In this document: one piece after another, positions 33,564-42,697 of the stretch
How positions within the stretch are numbered: the stretch's first letter is position 1
How the letters are laid out: every line of letters starts with the position of its first letter
NCBI GenBank assembly: GCA_041617155.1
Contig: JBFJPL010000008.1
Coordinates: forward strand, 1-64,000
Origin: CAMYKD01 sp041617155
GTDB lineage: Bacteria; Pseudomonadota; Alphaproteobacteria; Kiloniellales; JAKSDN01
Direction: 5' to 3'
Length of the DNA: 64,000 nucleotides
Notes under the pieces: generated by a model
The model's database searches: none
The model's input: only the letters and a program-made list of their open reading frames with translations
What the model was told of the DNA's origin: nothing
Made by a program: the position numbers and the translations under genes

Positions 33564-34742
33564 TTACTTCAGGGTAAGGGCGACGCGAAATCCATTGACG
33601 ATGTAGGGCACGCTGGCATCGTAGTAGAGGCGCGAAGCCGATCGCAGGTAAATGCCGTCATCGCGCCACGAACCGCCCCTCAGAACCCGTTTCTGGCAGT
33701 CTCTTTTGGTCCGGCTCGAGCCATCCGCCGGCGCGCCGACATGGTCATTGTGCCAGCAGTCGTTCGTCCATTCGGCAACCCCGCCGTTGAGATCATATAT
33801 GCCGAAGGGATTGGCCGGGTAAGACGCGATGGTGGCCGGCCTGCGCTTGTTCCACGGGCCGCCGCAGTCCTTGCAGTTGGCCCGGCCGATCCCGAGACTG
33901 TCACCCCACCAATAGGCGCTCGCCGTGCCGGCACGCGCGGCATACTCCCATTCCGCCTCGCTCGGCAGCCGGTAGGGCTTGCCCGTCACCTTGCCGAGCC
34001 AGGCCACGAACTCCTGCGCGTCGTCCCAACTGACGTTGCGAACCGGCGTCAGGTTGGGCGCACTGCCCGCCTCCGGCTCGTAGCTGCAGGCACCGGCCGC
34101 AGTGCAAGCCAACCACTGGCCCACCGTCACTTCGAAGCGACCGATCGCGAAGCCATAGGCGATGGTCACTTTGTGGACCGGTCGTTCGGTCTTGTCGCTA
34201 TTGACTGAGCCCATATCAAAGCTGCCGGCCGGCAGCCGAATCATCTTTGGACAACGGTCGCAGTCCTGGAATAGGCCCTCCGACAGATTGAATTGTCCAA
34301 CCGCCGGCTCCACGGGCGAGTCCACGGCCGGTGCCGGCGGCGCGGTAACGGCGGCGCGTTGACCCTGGTCCGGAGTCGATGGCGCCGCTTCTTCCGATTC
34401 CGGGCGAAGGTAGGCACCGTCTATATAGCCGACATAGCGTGTACCGACGGTGACCCGGAACCAGTTCAGTTCGCGTACGCGGCCGGTGACCCAGACCTTT
34501 TGGCCGGCTTCGACGCTGAGCAGGCTCTCCGATCCCGCCACCGGTTGCTGCAGCACAGCGGTGTCCTGCGTCACCACGAAATCGGCGTCCATCTGCTCGA
34601 TAGGCGAAATCGGCTTAACAGCGGTTTGAACCCTCCGCTGGTCGGATCCCGTGCCGTCCGCGTGAACCGTCGGCGCGGCGAACAATGCCAGAACAACCGC
34701 CAAGAGCAACAGCGGTCCCCCAACAAGCTTGCCGTTGGGCAT
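33564..34742 (-). CDS. Secreted SH3 plus formylglycine-generating-enzyme-like (SUMF1/FGE) protein
   Basis: This 392-residue exported protein has a signal peptide (1-28) and a bacterial SH3-like segment at about 55-115 (VEAGQKVWVTGRVRELNWFR). A FGE-sulfatase-type C-lectin-fold domain at about 160-392 contains LPAGSFDMGSVNSDKTERP, YRLPSEAEWEYAARAG, NPFGIYDLNGGVAEW and VLRGGSWRDDG. Most bacterial members of this domain family are not true FGEs and have binding or unknown roles. No sulfatase gene is nearby. Confidence 0.88.
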   Translation of the reverse strand: MPNGKLVGGPLLLLAVVLALFAAPTVHADGTGSDQRRVQTAVKPISPIEQMDADFVVTQDTAVLQQPVAGSESLLSVEAGQKVWVTGRVRELNWFRVTVGTRYVGYIDGAYLRPESEEAAPSTPDQGQRAAVTAPPAPAVDSPVEPAVGQFNLSEGLFQDCDRCPKMIRLPAGSFDMGSVNSDKTERPVHKVTIAYGFAIGRFEVTVGQWLACTAAGACSYEPEAGSAPNLTPVRNVSWDDAQEFVAWLGKVTGKPYRLPSEAEWEYAARAGTASAYWWGDSLGIGRANCKDCGGPWNKRRPATIASYPANPFGIYDLNGGVAEWTNDCWHNDHVGAPADGSSRTKRDCQKRVLRGGSWRDDGIYLRSASRLYYDASVPYIVNGFRVALTLK

Positions 34743-35121
34743 CTTGTTCTCCTTGATTGGCCACTAGCGCGAGATATCGACTGAATTCATCCGCCGAAAT
34801 CGGTTCGGTTCAACACCAAGGGCGAGTGTTCCAAAAAAAGTTAAAATTTCAGATAAGAAATTTGACCTGCGTCAAAGCCGTCCACCACCGCAAGCAACGC
34901 GAATTGGCAGGCAGCAAACTAACCGATCGCTGTGCATTTGGTGCCAGGCACAACACTATCTCCAGCAATTTTCAGCTAGTAATGAAACGCCAATTCCAGC
35001 GTCGATAGTCGGGTTCAATTTTCATAGATTCAATATGTATAAGAAATCCCTGGAACTGCTTAAATATCATGCATGCTCTCACTTGATTTTGCTTTTGATT
35101 TGGTTCAGACTAGCTCGTGCT
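34743..35121. other. Relatively AT-rich spacer
   Basis: No gene is supported between the FGE-like gene and the 35122 gene. From about 34830 onward the base composition is clearly more AT-rich than the window average. An in-frame extension of the next gene starts at 35035 but has no signal-peptide logic there. I see no clear terminator or promoter pair. Confidence 0.45.
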
Positions 35122-35451
35122 ATGCAACACCTCAAAATATACGGCGCCATTCCAGTGCTGGTGCTCGTTTCATGCGCGGGTCCGACCACCGGAGCCCAGG
35201 CGGCGGAACGGGTCTGCTACGAGTGCGCCGCAAAGCTTTGCTATGACGAGTTCACGATGGCCGCGAGTGCTATCGATAAACGATTCGAGCAGGAACGCAC
35301 CGACGTGGAGCGGCATATTTCGGAGCTGCAACTCGCGGCCTCAAAGAAAGCGGAGGTTCTCGGCGCCACGGAAGACGTCCTCCGCGACAACGCCGGCCAA
35401 AGAAAGCAGCTTGCTTTCGACGGTCTGCGGAAATGTCTCGGCGCCAACTGA
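35122..35451 (+). CDS. Predicted small lipoprotein or secreted protein
   Basis: This 109-residue product starts MQHLKIYGAIPVLVLVSCAG, a signal sequence with a lipobox-like LVSC. The mature protein has CYECAAKLCYDEF, with three cysteines in 9 residues, followed by a charged helical stretch about 70 residues long that looks like a short coiled coil. Such architecture suggests a periplasmic adaptor or metal-binding protein, but no family was recognised. The ATG at 35122 places the signal peptide at the N-terminus. Confidence 0.6.
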   Translation: MQHLKIYGAIPVLVLVSCAGPTTGAQAAERVCYECAAKLCYDEFTMAASAIDKRFEQERTDVERHISELQLAASKKAEVLGATEDVLRDNAGQRKQLAFDGLRKCLGAN

Positions 35452-35522
35452 TACCGAAAGTCATTGATGATAGCTCATGGCGTGACCGAGAGCCGTAGGC
35501 CAATCGGAACGTTGCGTATGTT

Positions 35523-36539
35523 TCACGGCGCCGGTTGCTGCTGGGTGATGCAATGCATGCCGCCGCCGCCAGCCACGATGTCGAGCGCCGGTAGCTGGAC
35601 CACCTCGCGTTCGGGGAAGCATTTGACCACGGATTCGTAAGCCTTCTGGTCGGCCGGATCCTCGAAAGACGGCATTACGATCCCCCCGTTCGCAATATAG
35701 AAATTAATGTAGGAGAGCGCCAAACGCCGGCCCGCCTTGTCGGTCCGCGCCTTGGGCTGCTCGACCTCGATCACCTCTAGCTCGCGCCCCTTCGCGTCGG
35801 TCGCGTTGCGCAGGCGCTCGATGTTGTCGGCGAGCGCCTTGTGGTTTGCATCCTTGGGATCGCTGGACCTGAGCGCCAGGACGACGCCGGGCTTGACGAA
35901 GCAGGCCAGGTTGTCGACATGGCCGTCTGTCTCGTCGTCGACCAGCCCCTCTCCCAACCAGATTACCGTCTTGACGCCCAAATGCTGGCCCAGAATGCGC
36001 TCGATTTCCTCTCGCCAAAGGTTTGGATTACGGTTCGGATTGAGCAGGCACTGCTCGGTCGCCAGCACTGTCCCTTCACCGTCCACATGGATAGCGCCGC
36101 CCTCCAAAACCATTGGCGCGGGGAAGCCCTCGACCTTCAGGTGCTCGAGTACGTTGGCAGCCACGGCGGCGTCTTTATCGTAGACTTCGTACTTCTCGCC
36201 CCAGGCGTTGAAGCGCCAGTCGACGCCGGCCAAACCGCCCTTGCCGTCGATCAAGAAGCTGGGGCCGGTATCGCGCATCCAGGAATCATCGTGCGCCATG
36301 GGCAAGCAGGAAACGCCGCTGGTAAAACGCAACGAGACCTCGGCCACATCCTCCGGGTTGGCGATCATGGTGACCGGCTCGAACTCGGCAATCGCCTTGG
36401 CGACCTCGGCATAGGCGTCGCGCGCCGGCTCCAGTCCCTCGCCCCATAGCGCTTTGCGGCACGGCCAAGCCATCCAGCAACGACTGTGCGGTGCCCATTC
36501 GGCAGGCATGAAGAAACCCCTATCGGCGGGTAGCGGCAT
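35523..36539 (-). CDS. aguA: Agmatine deiminase family protein
   Basis: This 338-residue member of the peptidylarginine-deiminase/agmatine deiminase family converts agmatine to N-carbamoylputrescine in polyamine synthesis. It shows MPAEWAPHSRCWMAWP, DDSWMRDTGPSF, VLEGGAIHVDGEGT, DETDGHVDNLACF and the C-terminal GGGGMHCITQQQP with the nucleophilic Cys near residue 331. No N-carbamoylputrescine amidase gene is adjacent. The start matches the conserved N-terminus. Confidence 0.93.
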   Translation of the reverse strand: MPLPADRGFFMPAEWAPHSRCWMAWPCRKALWGEGLEPARDAYAEVAKAIAEFEPVTMIANPEDVAEVSLRFTSGVSCLPMAHDDSWMRDTGPSFLIDGKGGLAGVDWRFNAWGEKYEVYDKDAAVAANVLEHLKVEGFPAPMVLEGGAIHVDGEGTVLATEQCLLNPNRNPNLWREEIERILGQHLGVKTVIWLGEGLVDDETDGHVDNLACFVKPGVVLALRSSDPKDANHKALADNIERLRNATDAKGRELEVIEVEQPKARTDKAGRRLALSYINFYIANGGIVMPSFEDPADQKAYESVVKCFPEREVVQLPALDIVAGGGGMHCITQQQPAP

Positions 36540-36718
36540 GTCAGGAAAAGCCCCCGGTCAACGGCTGAATCGAGCCTCAGAGTCTAGGCGAGGTTGAGAC
36601 GATTGGCAAACCACGCCCTGGAAAGGCACAATCCACCACGCTCATTATGGCGAGTCGATCACCAGCGCGTCTATGCGACACTTCACTCCCCCCAACAGGG
36701 ACGGCTGACTGACCGGCG

Positions 36719-37429
36719 ATGACGTGCCAGGCTTCCATCATGTTGTCTGCGGTCCTTCGACTCGCGCGGACATGGTTGACCGCCGCCCTGCTGCTGGTCG
36801 CCATCGCCCATCAGGCAGCAGCTGCGGACGTCACCGGCTGGCGCGCCGCCCGCTGGGGTATGACCGATGCGGAACTGGTGGCGGCCTTTGGCCCCGCCCT
36901 GAAGCGGCTGCCCGGACGCTGGCAATACGGCGGCGCCTTTGCCGAGCGCGCGCTGTTCGGGGTTGAGTTGGGCGGTCTGGAATTCATGGCCCTGTTCCAA
37001 ATGAACCAAGCGACCGGGCGGCTGCAGCAGGTCCTTCTGGAGCGGCGCGGCGCCCAGGCCACCCCGGCAGCCTACGACCGCATGATGGCTGCCCTGGAGG
37101 CAACCTACGGCCCGGCAGAAGACCTCTGCCTTACGCCGCACCCCGACGGCGCCCTGCGCCGACTCAGCCTGCGCTGGCGCTTCGCCACCACGACGATCCA
37201 GGCCACCTGGCTGCATTTCCTGACCACCGCCCTGCTGTTCGAGGAGCCCGACACCGAGAGGCGCTTCGACCCCCTGATCCCTTTCTCCGAAACGCGCCGC
37301 ATTGTTCGCCGCTTTCTGCCGCGCCGCGCCCTCGTGCGCTTCCACCCGAGCGAGCGGGAGGATCTGCAGGGGTGGCAAAGCTGTAGCGAGACGATGTCAC
37401 TGCGACCAAAGGATGACAAATCGCGATAG
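36719..37429 (+). CDS. Secreted hypothetical protein
   Basis: This product of up to 236 residues has a signal peptide ending HQAAAAD. The mature part begins VTGWRAARWGMTDAELVAAFG and has mixed alpha/beta character, with AYDRMMAALEATYGPAEDLC and a basic C-terminal third. The opening VTGWRAARWGM-type motif is seen in periplasmic proteins of unknown function. The start may instead be the ATG at 36740. It lies between agmatine deiminase and aspS without obvious linkage. Confidence 0.7.
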   Translation: MTCQASIMLSAVLRLARTWLTAALLLVAIAHQAAAADVTGWRAARWGMTDAELVAAFGPALKRLPGRWQYGGAFAERALFGVELGGLEFMALFQMNQATGRLQQVLLERRGAQATPAAYDRMMAALEATYGPAEDLCLTPHPDGALRRLSLRWRFATTTIQATWLHFLTTALLFEEPDTERRFDPLIPFSETRRIVRRFLPRRALVRFHPSEREDLQGWQSCSETMSLRPKDDKSR

Positions 37430-37483
37430 CCGGGAGCTAAAATCCGGCATCCGCCAGATTGTTTCGGCCGTGGTTGGACGGCC

Positions 37484-39268
37484 TTACTCGCTCTTCTTGG
37501 GCGGTAGATCCAGCTTCAGCGAGAGTTCCTTGAGACGGGCCGGCTCGACCTCGGCCGGCGCCTGCATCATCAGGTCCTCGGCGCGCTGGTTCATGGGGAA
37601 GGCAATGACCTCACGGATGTTGGGCTCGTCGGCCAGCAGCATGACGATGCGGTCGAGACCCGGCGCCGAGCCACCGTGCGGGGGAGCGCCGAACTTGAGC
37701 GCCTGGAACAGGCCGGCAAAGCGCTCCTCGACCTCACCGGCGCTGTAGCCGGCGATCTCGAACGCCTTGACCATGACCTCGGGCAGGTGGTTCCGGATCG
37801 CACCCGACGACAACTCGACGCCGTTGCACACGATGTCGTACTGAAAGGCCTTGAGCGACAGCGGGTCCTCGTTTTCAAGCGCCTCCAGGCCGCCCTGGGG
37901 CATGGAGAAGGGGTTGTGGGAGAACTCGATCTTGCCGCTCTGCTCGTCCAGCTCGTACATCGGGAAATCGACGATCCAGCAGAACTTGAAGCAGTCCTTC
38001 TCCAGCAGGTCCAGGTCGCGGCCCAGACGGTCGCGCACCACGCCGGCAAACCTGGCCGCGGCCTTTGGTTTGTCGCAGATGAAGAAGACGGCATCGCCGT
38101 CATCGAGCCCGGCCGCGTCCTTGATCGCCCGGACCCGGTCCGGTTCCAGGTTCTTGGCGATCGGGCCCTTGGCCTCGCCGTCGGCGTAGACGATATAGCC
38201 GAGGCCCGCCGCCCCTTCCGAGCGGGCCCAGTCGTTCAGCTTGTCGAAGAAGCTGCGCGGCTGCGCAGCCGCGCCGGGCGCCGGGATGGCCCGTACCACC
38301 GAGCCATTCTCGATCACCTTGGCGAAAATCCCGAACCCGCCGCCCCGGAAGGGCTCGGTCGCATCGGCGATCTCGATCGGGTTGCGCAGGTCCGGCTTGT
38401 CACTGCCGTACTTCAGCAGGGCCTCCTCGAAGGGGATGCGCGGAAAGGGTGCCGGAGTAACGCTGCTTCCATCGGCGAACTCCTCGAAGACCCCGCCCAG
38501 GACCGGTTCTAGCGCGGCGAACACGTCCTCCTGCGTCACGAAGCTCATTTCGAAGTCGAGCTGGTAAAACTCGCCGGGCGAGCGGTCGGCCCTGGCGTCT
38601 TCGTCGCGGAAGCAGGGTGCGATCTGGAAATAGCGGTCGAAGCCAGCGATCATCAGCAGCTGCTTGAACATCTGCGGCGCCTGAGGCAGGGCATAGAACT
38701 TGCCCGGATGCAGGCGGCTGGGGACCAAATAGTCGCGCGCACCCTCCGGGCTGCTGGCGGTCAGGATCGGCGTCTGGAACTCGGTGAAGCCCTGGTCGAT
38801 CATGCGCCGGCGGATCGAGGCGATGATCCGGGAGCGCAGCACGATCCGCGCCTGCATCTTTTCGCGCCTGAGATCCAGGTAACGGTATCGCAAGCGGGTC
38901 TCCTCGCCAGCATCCTCTTCGGCATGGACCTGCAGCGGTACCTGCGCCGCCGCGGACTGCAGCGTGAAGCTCTCGACCCTGAGTTCGACCTTGCCGGTCG
39001 GCAGATTCGGGTTGATCGTTTCCGCATCGCGCTCAACGATCCGGCCGGTCACGGTGACCACGCTCTCGACCCGGACCGCTTCCAACTGTGGGAACAGCGG
39101 GCTTGAGACATCGACCACGCATTGGGTCAGCCCAAAGTGATCGCGCAGGTCGACGAACAGGAGCTGGCCATGGTCGCGCTTGCGGTGAACCCATCCGGAC
39201 AAACGGGCCTCGGTCCCGGCGTGGGACAGCCTGAGTTCGCCGCAGGTGTGGGTGCGATAGGGATGCAT
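37484..39268 (-). CDS. aspS: Aspartyl-tRNA synthetase
   Basis: AspRS of the bacterial class IIb type, 594 residues, charges tRNA-Asp (and possibly tRNA-Asn in a non-discriminating form). Seen are the OB-fold anticodon domain (GWVHRKRDHGQLLFVDLRD), motif 2 (FRDEDARADRSPGEFYQLDF), the GAD insertion domain and motif 3 (GAPPHGGSAPGLDRIVMLL). The ATG at 39268 before HPYRTHTCGELRLSH matches the family; the frame runs on upstream to 39367 without similarity. Confidence 0.97.
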   Translation of the reverse strand: MHPYRTHTCGELRLSHAGTEARLSGWVHRKRDHGQLLFVDLRDHFGLTQCVVDVSSPLFPQLEAVRVESVVTVTGRIVERDAETINPNLPTGKVELRVESFTLQSAAAQVPLQVHAEEDAGEETRLRYRYLDLRREKMQARIVLRSRIIASIRRRMIDQGFTEFQTPILTASSPEGARDYLVPSRLHPGKFYALPQAPQMFKQLLMIAGFDRYFQIAPCFRDEDARADRSPGEFYQLDFEMSFVTQEDVFAALEPVLGGVFEEFADGSSVTPAPFPRIPFEEALLKYGSDKPDLRNPIEIADATEPFRGGGFGIFAKVIENGSVVRAIPAPGAAAQPRSFFDKLNDWARSEGAAGLGYIVYADGEAKGPIAKNLEPDRVRAIKDAAGLDDGDAVFFICDKPKAAARFAGVVRDRLGRDLDLLEKDCFKFCWIVDFPMYELDEQSGKIEFSHNPFSMPQGGLEALENEDPLSLKAFQYDIVCNGVELSSGAIRNHLPEVMVKAFEIAGYSAGEVEERFAGLFQALKFGAPPHGGSAPGLDRIVMLLADEPNIREVIAFPMNQRAEDLMMQAPAEVEPARLKELSLKLDLPPKKSE

Positions 39269-39787
39269 GGAACGTTCCCGGGGTCTGGCAGGGCTTACAG
39301 CAAAGCTCGGAGCTATCAGGTAAACGGCGCGCAAAAGGCACCGAAGCGCGGCCTTTGTCAAGGGCAACGGAATCTTGGTTTGACCGAGCGGGCCGCTCGA
39401 CTCAACCCTAACGCGAGCGCCCCGCGCATGCCTTTGATCGCATGGCGGGGCCTGGTTTGACGGTCTCGCACTGGACCGTGTACCCGCTTACGGGTTAAAT
39501 CCTTGCTGCCCCGGTTTGAAACACCAGCGCAGATCAAGTCATATATCTTGAGGTTTTCGGCGGTCGTTTCGACTTGCCCGCGGCGCCTGTGGAACAGGCC
39601 TCACCGATCAAGCGTTCAGACCGTGGCCTCCCGCCCAGCGAGAGGCCGGAGACTATGGTCCGGTGGATTCATCCTGTTACGGATCCTCCCTGCAGGTGGT
39701 TGCCGAAGAGCGCCGCCAAGCGACGGCAACTTTAGGATGCGCCTGCCTGGCACATGGTGTCAAGGTGCTAAGCGATGCCGGCACAGC
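39269..39787. other. Intergenic region with no recognised gene
   Basis: The roughly 520 bp between aspS and the small membrane gene at 39788 contain no convincing frame. A plus-strand open frame from 39503 is rich in Arg, Pro and His and looks like chance. No RNA gene or repeat was recognised. Confidence 0.45.
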
Positions 39788-39958
39788 TCATCGGGCGCGG
39801 AAAATCCGGTAGACCAGAAACGACAGCAAACCGGCCCCGCTCACCACACCGAACCAACCGGCCACCACGGAAAAAGGCGTATCGCCCCACAGAATTGCAA
39901 GGCCCCCGCCAAGCGACAGCACGCCGAGAACGGCAAAGAACCGGTTGTCGGAAGACAT
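39788..39958 (-). CDS. Small two-helix membrane protein
   Basis: This 56-residue hydrophobic protein reads FAVLGVLSLGGGLAILWG and WFGVVSGAGLLSFLVYRIF around a short polar turn, giving two transmembrane helices with a basic C-terminus (RIFRAR). The ATG at 39958 is preceded by GAGGA at 12 nt. It sits directly behind the 370-residue secreted protein gene, on the same strand, 110 bp after its stop. The function is unknown. Confidence 0.5.
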   Translation of the reverse strand: MSSDNRFFAVLGVLSLGGGLAILWGDTPFSVVAGWFGVVSGAGLLSFLVYRIFRAR

Positions 39959-40068
39959 AGGGTTGAGGTTCCTCAGCTTCCGGCGCCGCCGACGCCTTTC
40001 GATTGCGTACTCTACAGGCGGTCGAGCCGGCTTCTCAACCGGCCATGAATTGGCTATGATAATCGTGG

Positions 40069-41181
40069 CTAGATTCGCCCGGCCCAAAGATTCCAGATGG
40101 CATTCTTAACCGGCTCCGAAACCAGGAAGCTGCGAAGTTCTGGGTAGTCCGGGCCTAGGCTGAGACAGAACCTGTCTGCCTCTCGGGCGACAAACACCGT
40201 TCTGAGTTTCCTCGGTTCACGCTGTTCAACGAAGTAATGGGCGTGTTCTTCGGCGAAGTCCATGGTCATGACGTGCTGGATCGGGCGGCGCGCGGTGTAG
40301 TTCTGCCGCAATTCCCTATAGTGAACCGGGTCGTTCTTGGCGCGTGCCCTGAGTTGGGCTCTTGCCGTCTTGCACCAAAGCGACGCGAAAGACGCATCGT
40401 CCAGAGCACCCGACGTGCCGAGAACCAACTCAACGAAAGAGGTCAGGCTTTTCCCGGACCTAACGCGGCCAAGCGTGATCCAATCCGTGGGATCATAGAC
40501 CCGACCATCGACATTGATCGTCGCGCCGAAGATACCGGGCAGAACCTCGATGGAATGGTCAAATGACCTTGGCAAGTATGCAGCGGTTCGGCCGTCATCC
40601 ATTGCCGAGAGGATGTGGTGGAACAGCCCGAGCACGGGATTGTCGCTTGGACCCCAACTATCCGACCGCAGAAACCCCTTTACTGTATCTTGAAAGCCAA
40701 AGCCGACGACCCTCGGCTGCCGGGAATCATACATCAGACGTGTAAGGACGAACTTTGCCGAACCGTAAAACCATTCCGAAAGGAACCGGACCTCGGCCAA
40801 GCCCGCGAGATCTCTGCGCAGATTCTGGGCGGCGGCAATCGTAGAGTCCGATACTGCGCCCGGTACGTAAAGTCGACCGAGCTGGTCATATTCACCCCCA
40901 AGTACACTATTCAGATAGGCAATGACGATCTCTTCGGCGCCGACGCTTTCCGCATTTTTTTCGACCGTCACATTCGCGGTAATTCTGCCGTACCTTTTCA
41001 AGGGCTGGCCGTCTTGATAGCTTTTTTCGGAGAATTCGAACTCAAGATGACCTTTGTCGCCACTTTCCTTGTAATAGACCGGCAGCTTTTTTCTAGCTAG
41101 CGAGACTTGGGCGACTGTGTCGGAGAGGGCAAACGCACAAATCAAAGCTGCGCAAACAAGGCAATAAGCGATCCTAAACAT
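40069..41181 (-). CDS. Secreted protein of unknown function
   Basis: This 370-residue protein has a signal peptide (1-24, ending DTVAQ). I recognise no domain. Regions such as FGATINVDGRVYDPTDWITL and NYTARRPIQHVMTMDFAEEH, plus several WF and YF pairs, suggest an alpha/beta periplasmic domain. There are few cysteines. The GC content is slightly lower than in the neighbours, so recent acquisition is possible. It lies between the small membrane gene and RNase D, with no functional hint. Confidence 0.7.
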   Translation of the reverse strand: MFRIAYCLVCAALICAFALSDTVAQVSLARKKLPVYYKESGDKGHLEFEFSEKSYQDGQPLKRYGRITANVTVEKNAESVGAEEIVIAYLNSVLGGEYDQLGRLYVPGAVSDSTIAAAQNLRRDLAGLAEVRFLSEWFYGSAKFVLTRLMYDSRQPRVVGFGFQDTVKGFLRSDSWGPSDNPVLGLFHHILSAMDDGRTAAYLPRSFDHSIEVLPGIFGATINVDGRVYDPTDWITLGRVRSGKSLTSFVELVLGTSGALDDASFASLWCKTARAQLRARAKNDPVHYRELRQNYTARRPIQHVMTMDFAEEHAHYFVEQREPRKLRTVFVAREADRFCLSLGPDYPELRSFLVSEPVKNAIWNLWAGRI

Positions 41182-41477
41182 GCCGGAATCCTTTGGCGCG
41201 AGAATTTGCCCGCCTCGATAGGATCAAGGATGGCCGATTGATCGTTGCTCCACATTGCCGAAACGGCAAGACAGGATAAACGTGCCTGAAATAAGAGTTT
41301 CATAAGCAACCCACCACTATTAGGTTAAAAAATTGTGGCGATTGTGCCTGTCAGGGGCACTGTGGCGCCTGATACTGCAGGAAAGACGAGGCCGATCCTG
41401 AAACAGTGCATTTGTCACGGCAGCCGATGTTGCGCAATGCTTTCGCCGACGGTCTTTTGCCTGTATACCGCTCGTCC

Positions 41478-42647
41478 ATGACCTTGATTGCAGATACGAA
41501 CACACTCGCCGCCTTTTGTTCCCGCCAGGCCAAAGCCGAGTTCATCGCCGTGGACACCGAGTTCATGCGGGACACCACCTATTGGCCCAAGCTGTGCCTG
41601 GTACAGATCGGTGGTCCGGAGGAGGTGGTGGCCGTCGACACCCTGGCCCCGGGCATTGATCTGGCCCCCATGGTCGAGCTGCTCCGCAACCGAAATGTTC
41701 TCAAGGTGTTCCATTCGGCACGCCAAGATATGGAGATCTTCTATCATCTGATGGGCGATTTGCCGACGCCGATCTTCGACACCCAGGTCGCCGCCATGGT
41801 CTGCGGTTTTGGCGACTCTGTCGGCTATCAGACCTTGGCGCGCAAGCTGGCCAACGCCACGATTGACAAGGCGTCACGCTTCGCGGACTGGTCCCGTCGG
41901 CCGCTGACCAAGCGGCAGCTCGACTATGCCCTGGCGGACGTCGTCCATCTCAGGCCGGTCTATGAAAAGCTTCGCAAAAAACTGGGCAACAACGGACGCG
42001 TCGGCTGGCTCAAGGAGGAAATTGCCGTCCTCACCGATCCCCAGACCTATGCTCTGGAGCCGGAAACCGCCTGGCAACGCCTCAAGACCCGTTCCACCGA
42101 CCGTCGCTACCTCGCCGTCCTGAGCGCGCTCGCGGCTTGGCGCGAGACGGAGGCACAGCGGCGCAACGTGCCGCGCGGCCGGGTGCTCCGTGACGAGCAG
42201 CTGTTCGATCTCGCCGCTCACACACCGACCACCACGGAGCAATTGGCGCGGACGAGAGGCCTGGGCGGCGACATGGCGCGCGGCCGGATCGGCCAGGCGA
42301 TTCTCAAAGCGGTGGAGGATGGTCTTGCCGTACCGGAGAAAGATTGGCCCGTGCCGCCACCGAAAGCGGACTTGCCCAAGGGTTTGGCCCCAGTGGTCGA
42401 GCTGCTGAAGGTACTGCTCAAGATGAAATGCGAACGACACAACGTCGCCCAGCGTCTGGTCGCAAGCAGCGCCGATTTGGAACGCATCGCGGCCGACGAC
42501 CAAGCTTCTGTGCCGGCGCTCAAGGGTTGGCGGCGGGAGATTTTCGGCCAAGACGCCTTGGCGCTGAAGTACGGTCGCCTGGCGCTAAGCACCAATGGCC
42601 GGGAGATCACCGTGGTGCCGATCGTCGAACCCAGCGCCGCACAATAG
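41478..42647 (+). CDS. rnd: Ribonuclease D
   Basis: RNase D is a 3'-5' exoribonuclease that matures tRNA 3' ends. The 389-residue protein has the DEDD exonuclease domain: FIAVDTEFMRDTTYWPKLCL (Exo I), VFHSARQDMEIFYHLMGDLP (Exo II) and LDYALADVVHLRPVYEKL (Exo III). An HRDC domain follows at about 205-285. The ATG at 41478 directly precedes TLIADTNTLAAFCSR, matching the family N-terminus. In alphaproteobacteria it is commonly near aspS and ppk/ppx, as here. Confidence 0.96.
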   Translation: MTLIADTNTLAAFCSRQAKAEFIAVDTEFMRDTTYWPKLCLVQIGGPEEVVAVDTLAPGIDLAPMVELLRNRNVLKVFHSARQDMEIFYHLMGDLPTPIFDTQVAAMVCGFGDSVGYQTLARKLANATIDKASRFADWSRRPLTKRQLDYALADVVHLRPVYEKLRKKLGNNGRVGWLKEEIAVLTDPQTYALEPETAWQRLKTRSTDRRYLAVLSALAAWRETEAQRRNVPRGRVLRDEQLFDLAAHTPTTTEQLARTRGLGGDMARGRIGQAILKAVEDGLAVPEKDWPVPPPKADLPKGLAPVVELLKVLLKMKCERHNVAQRLVASSADLERIAADDQASVPALKGWRREIFGQDALALKYGRLALSTNGREITVVPIVEPSAAQ

Positions 42648-42697
42648 CTCGACGGCCGCTCTCAAGGGGTCTATGGCGGCACCACTTCGCTTTGGCA

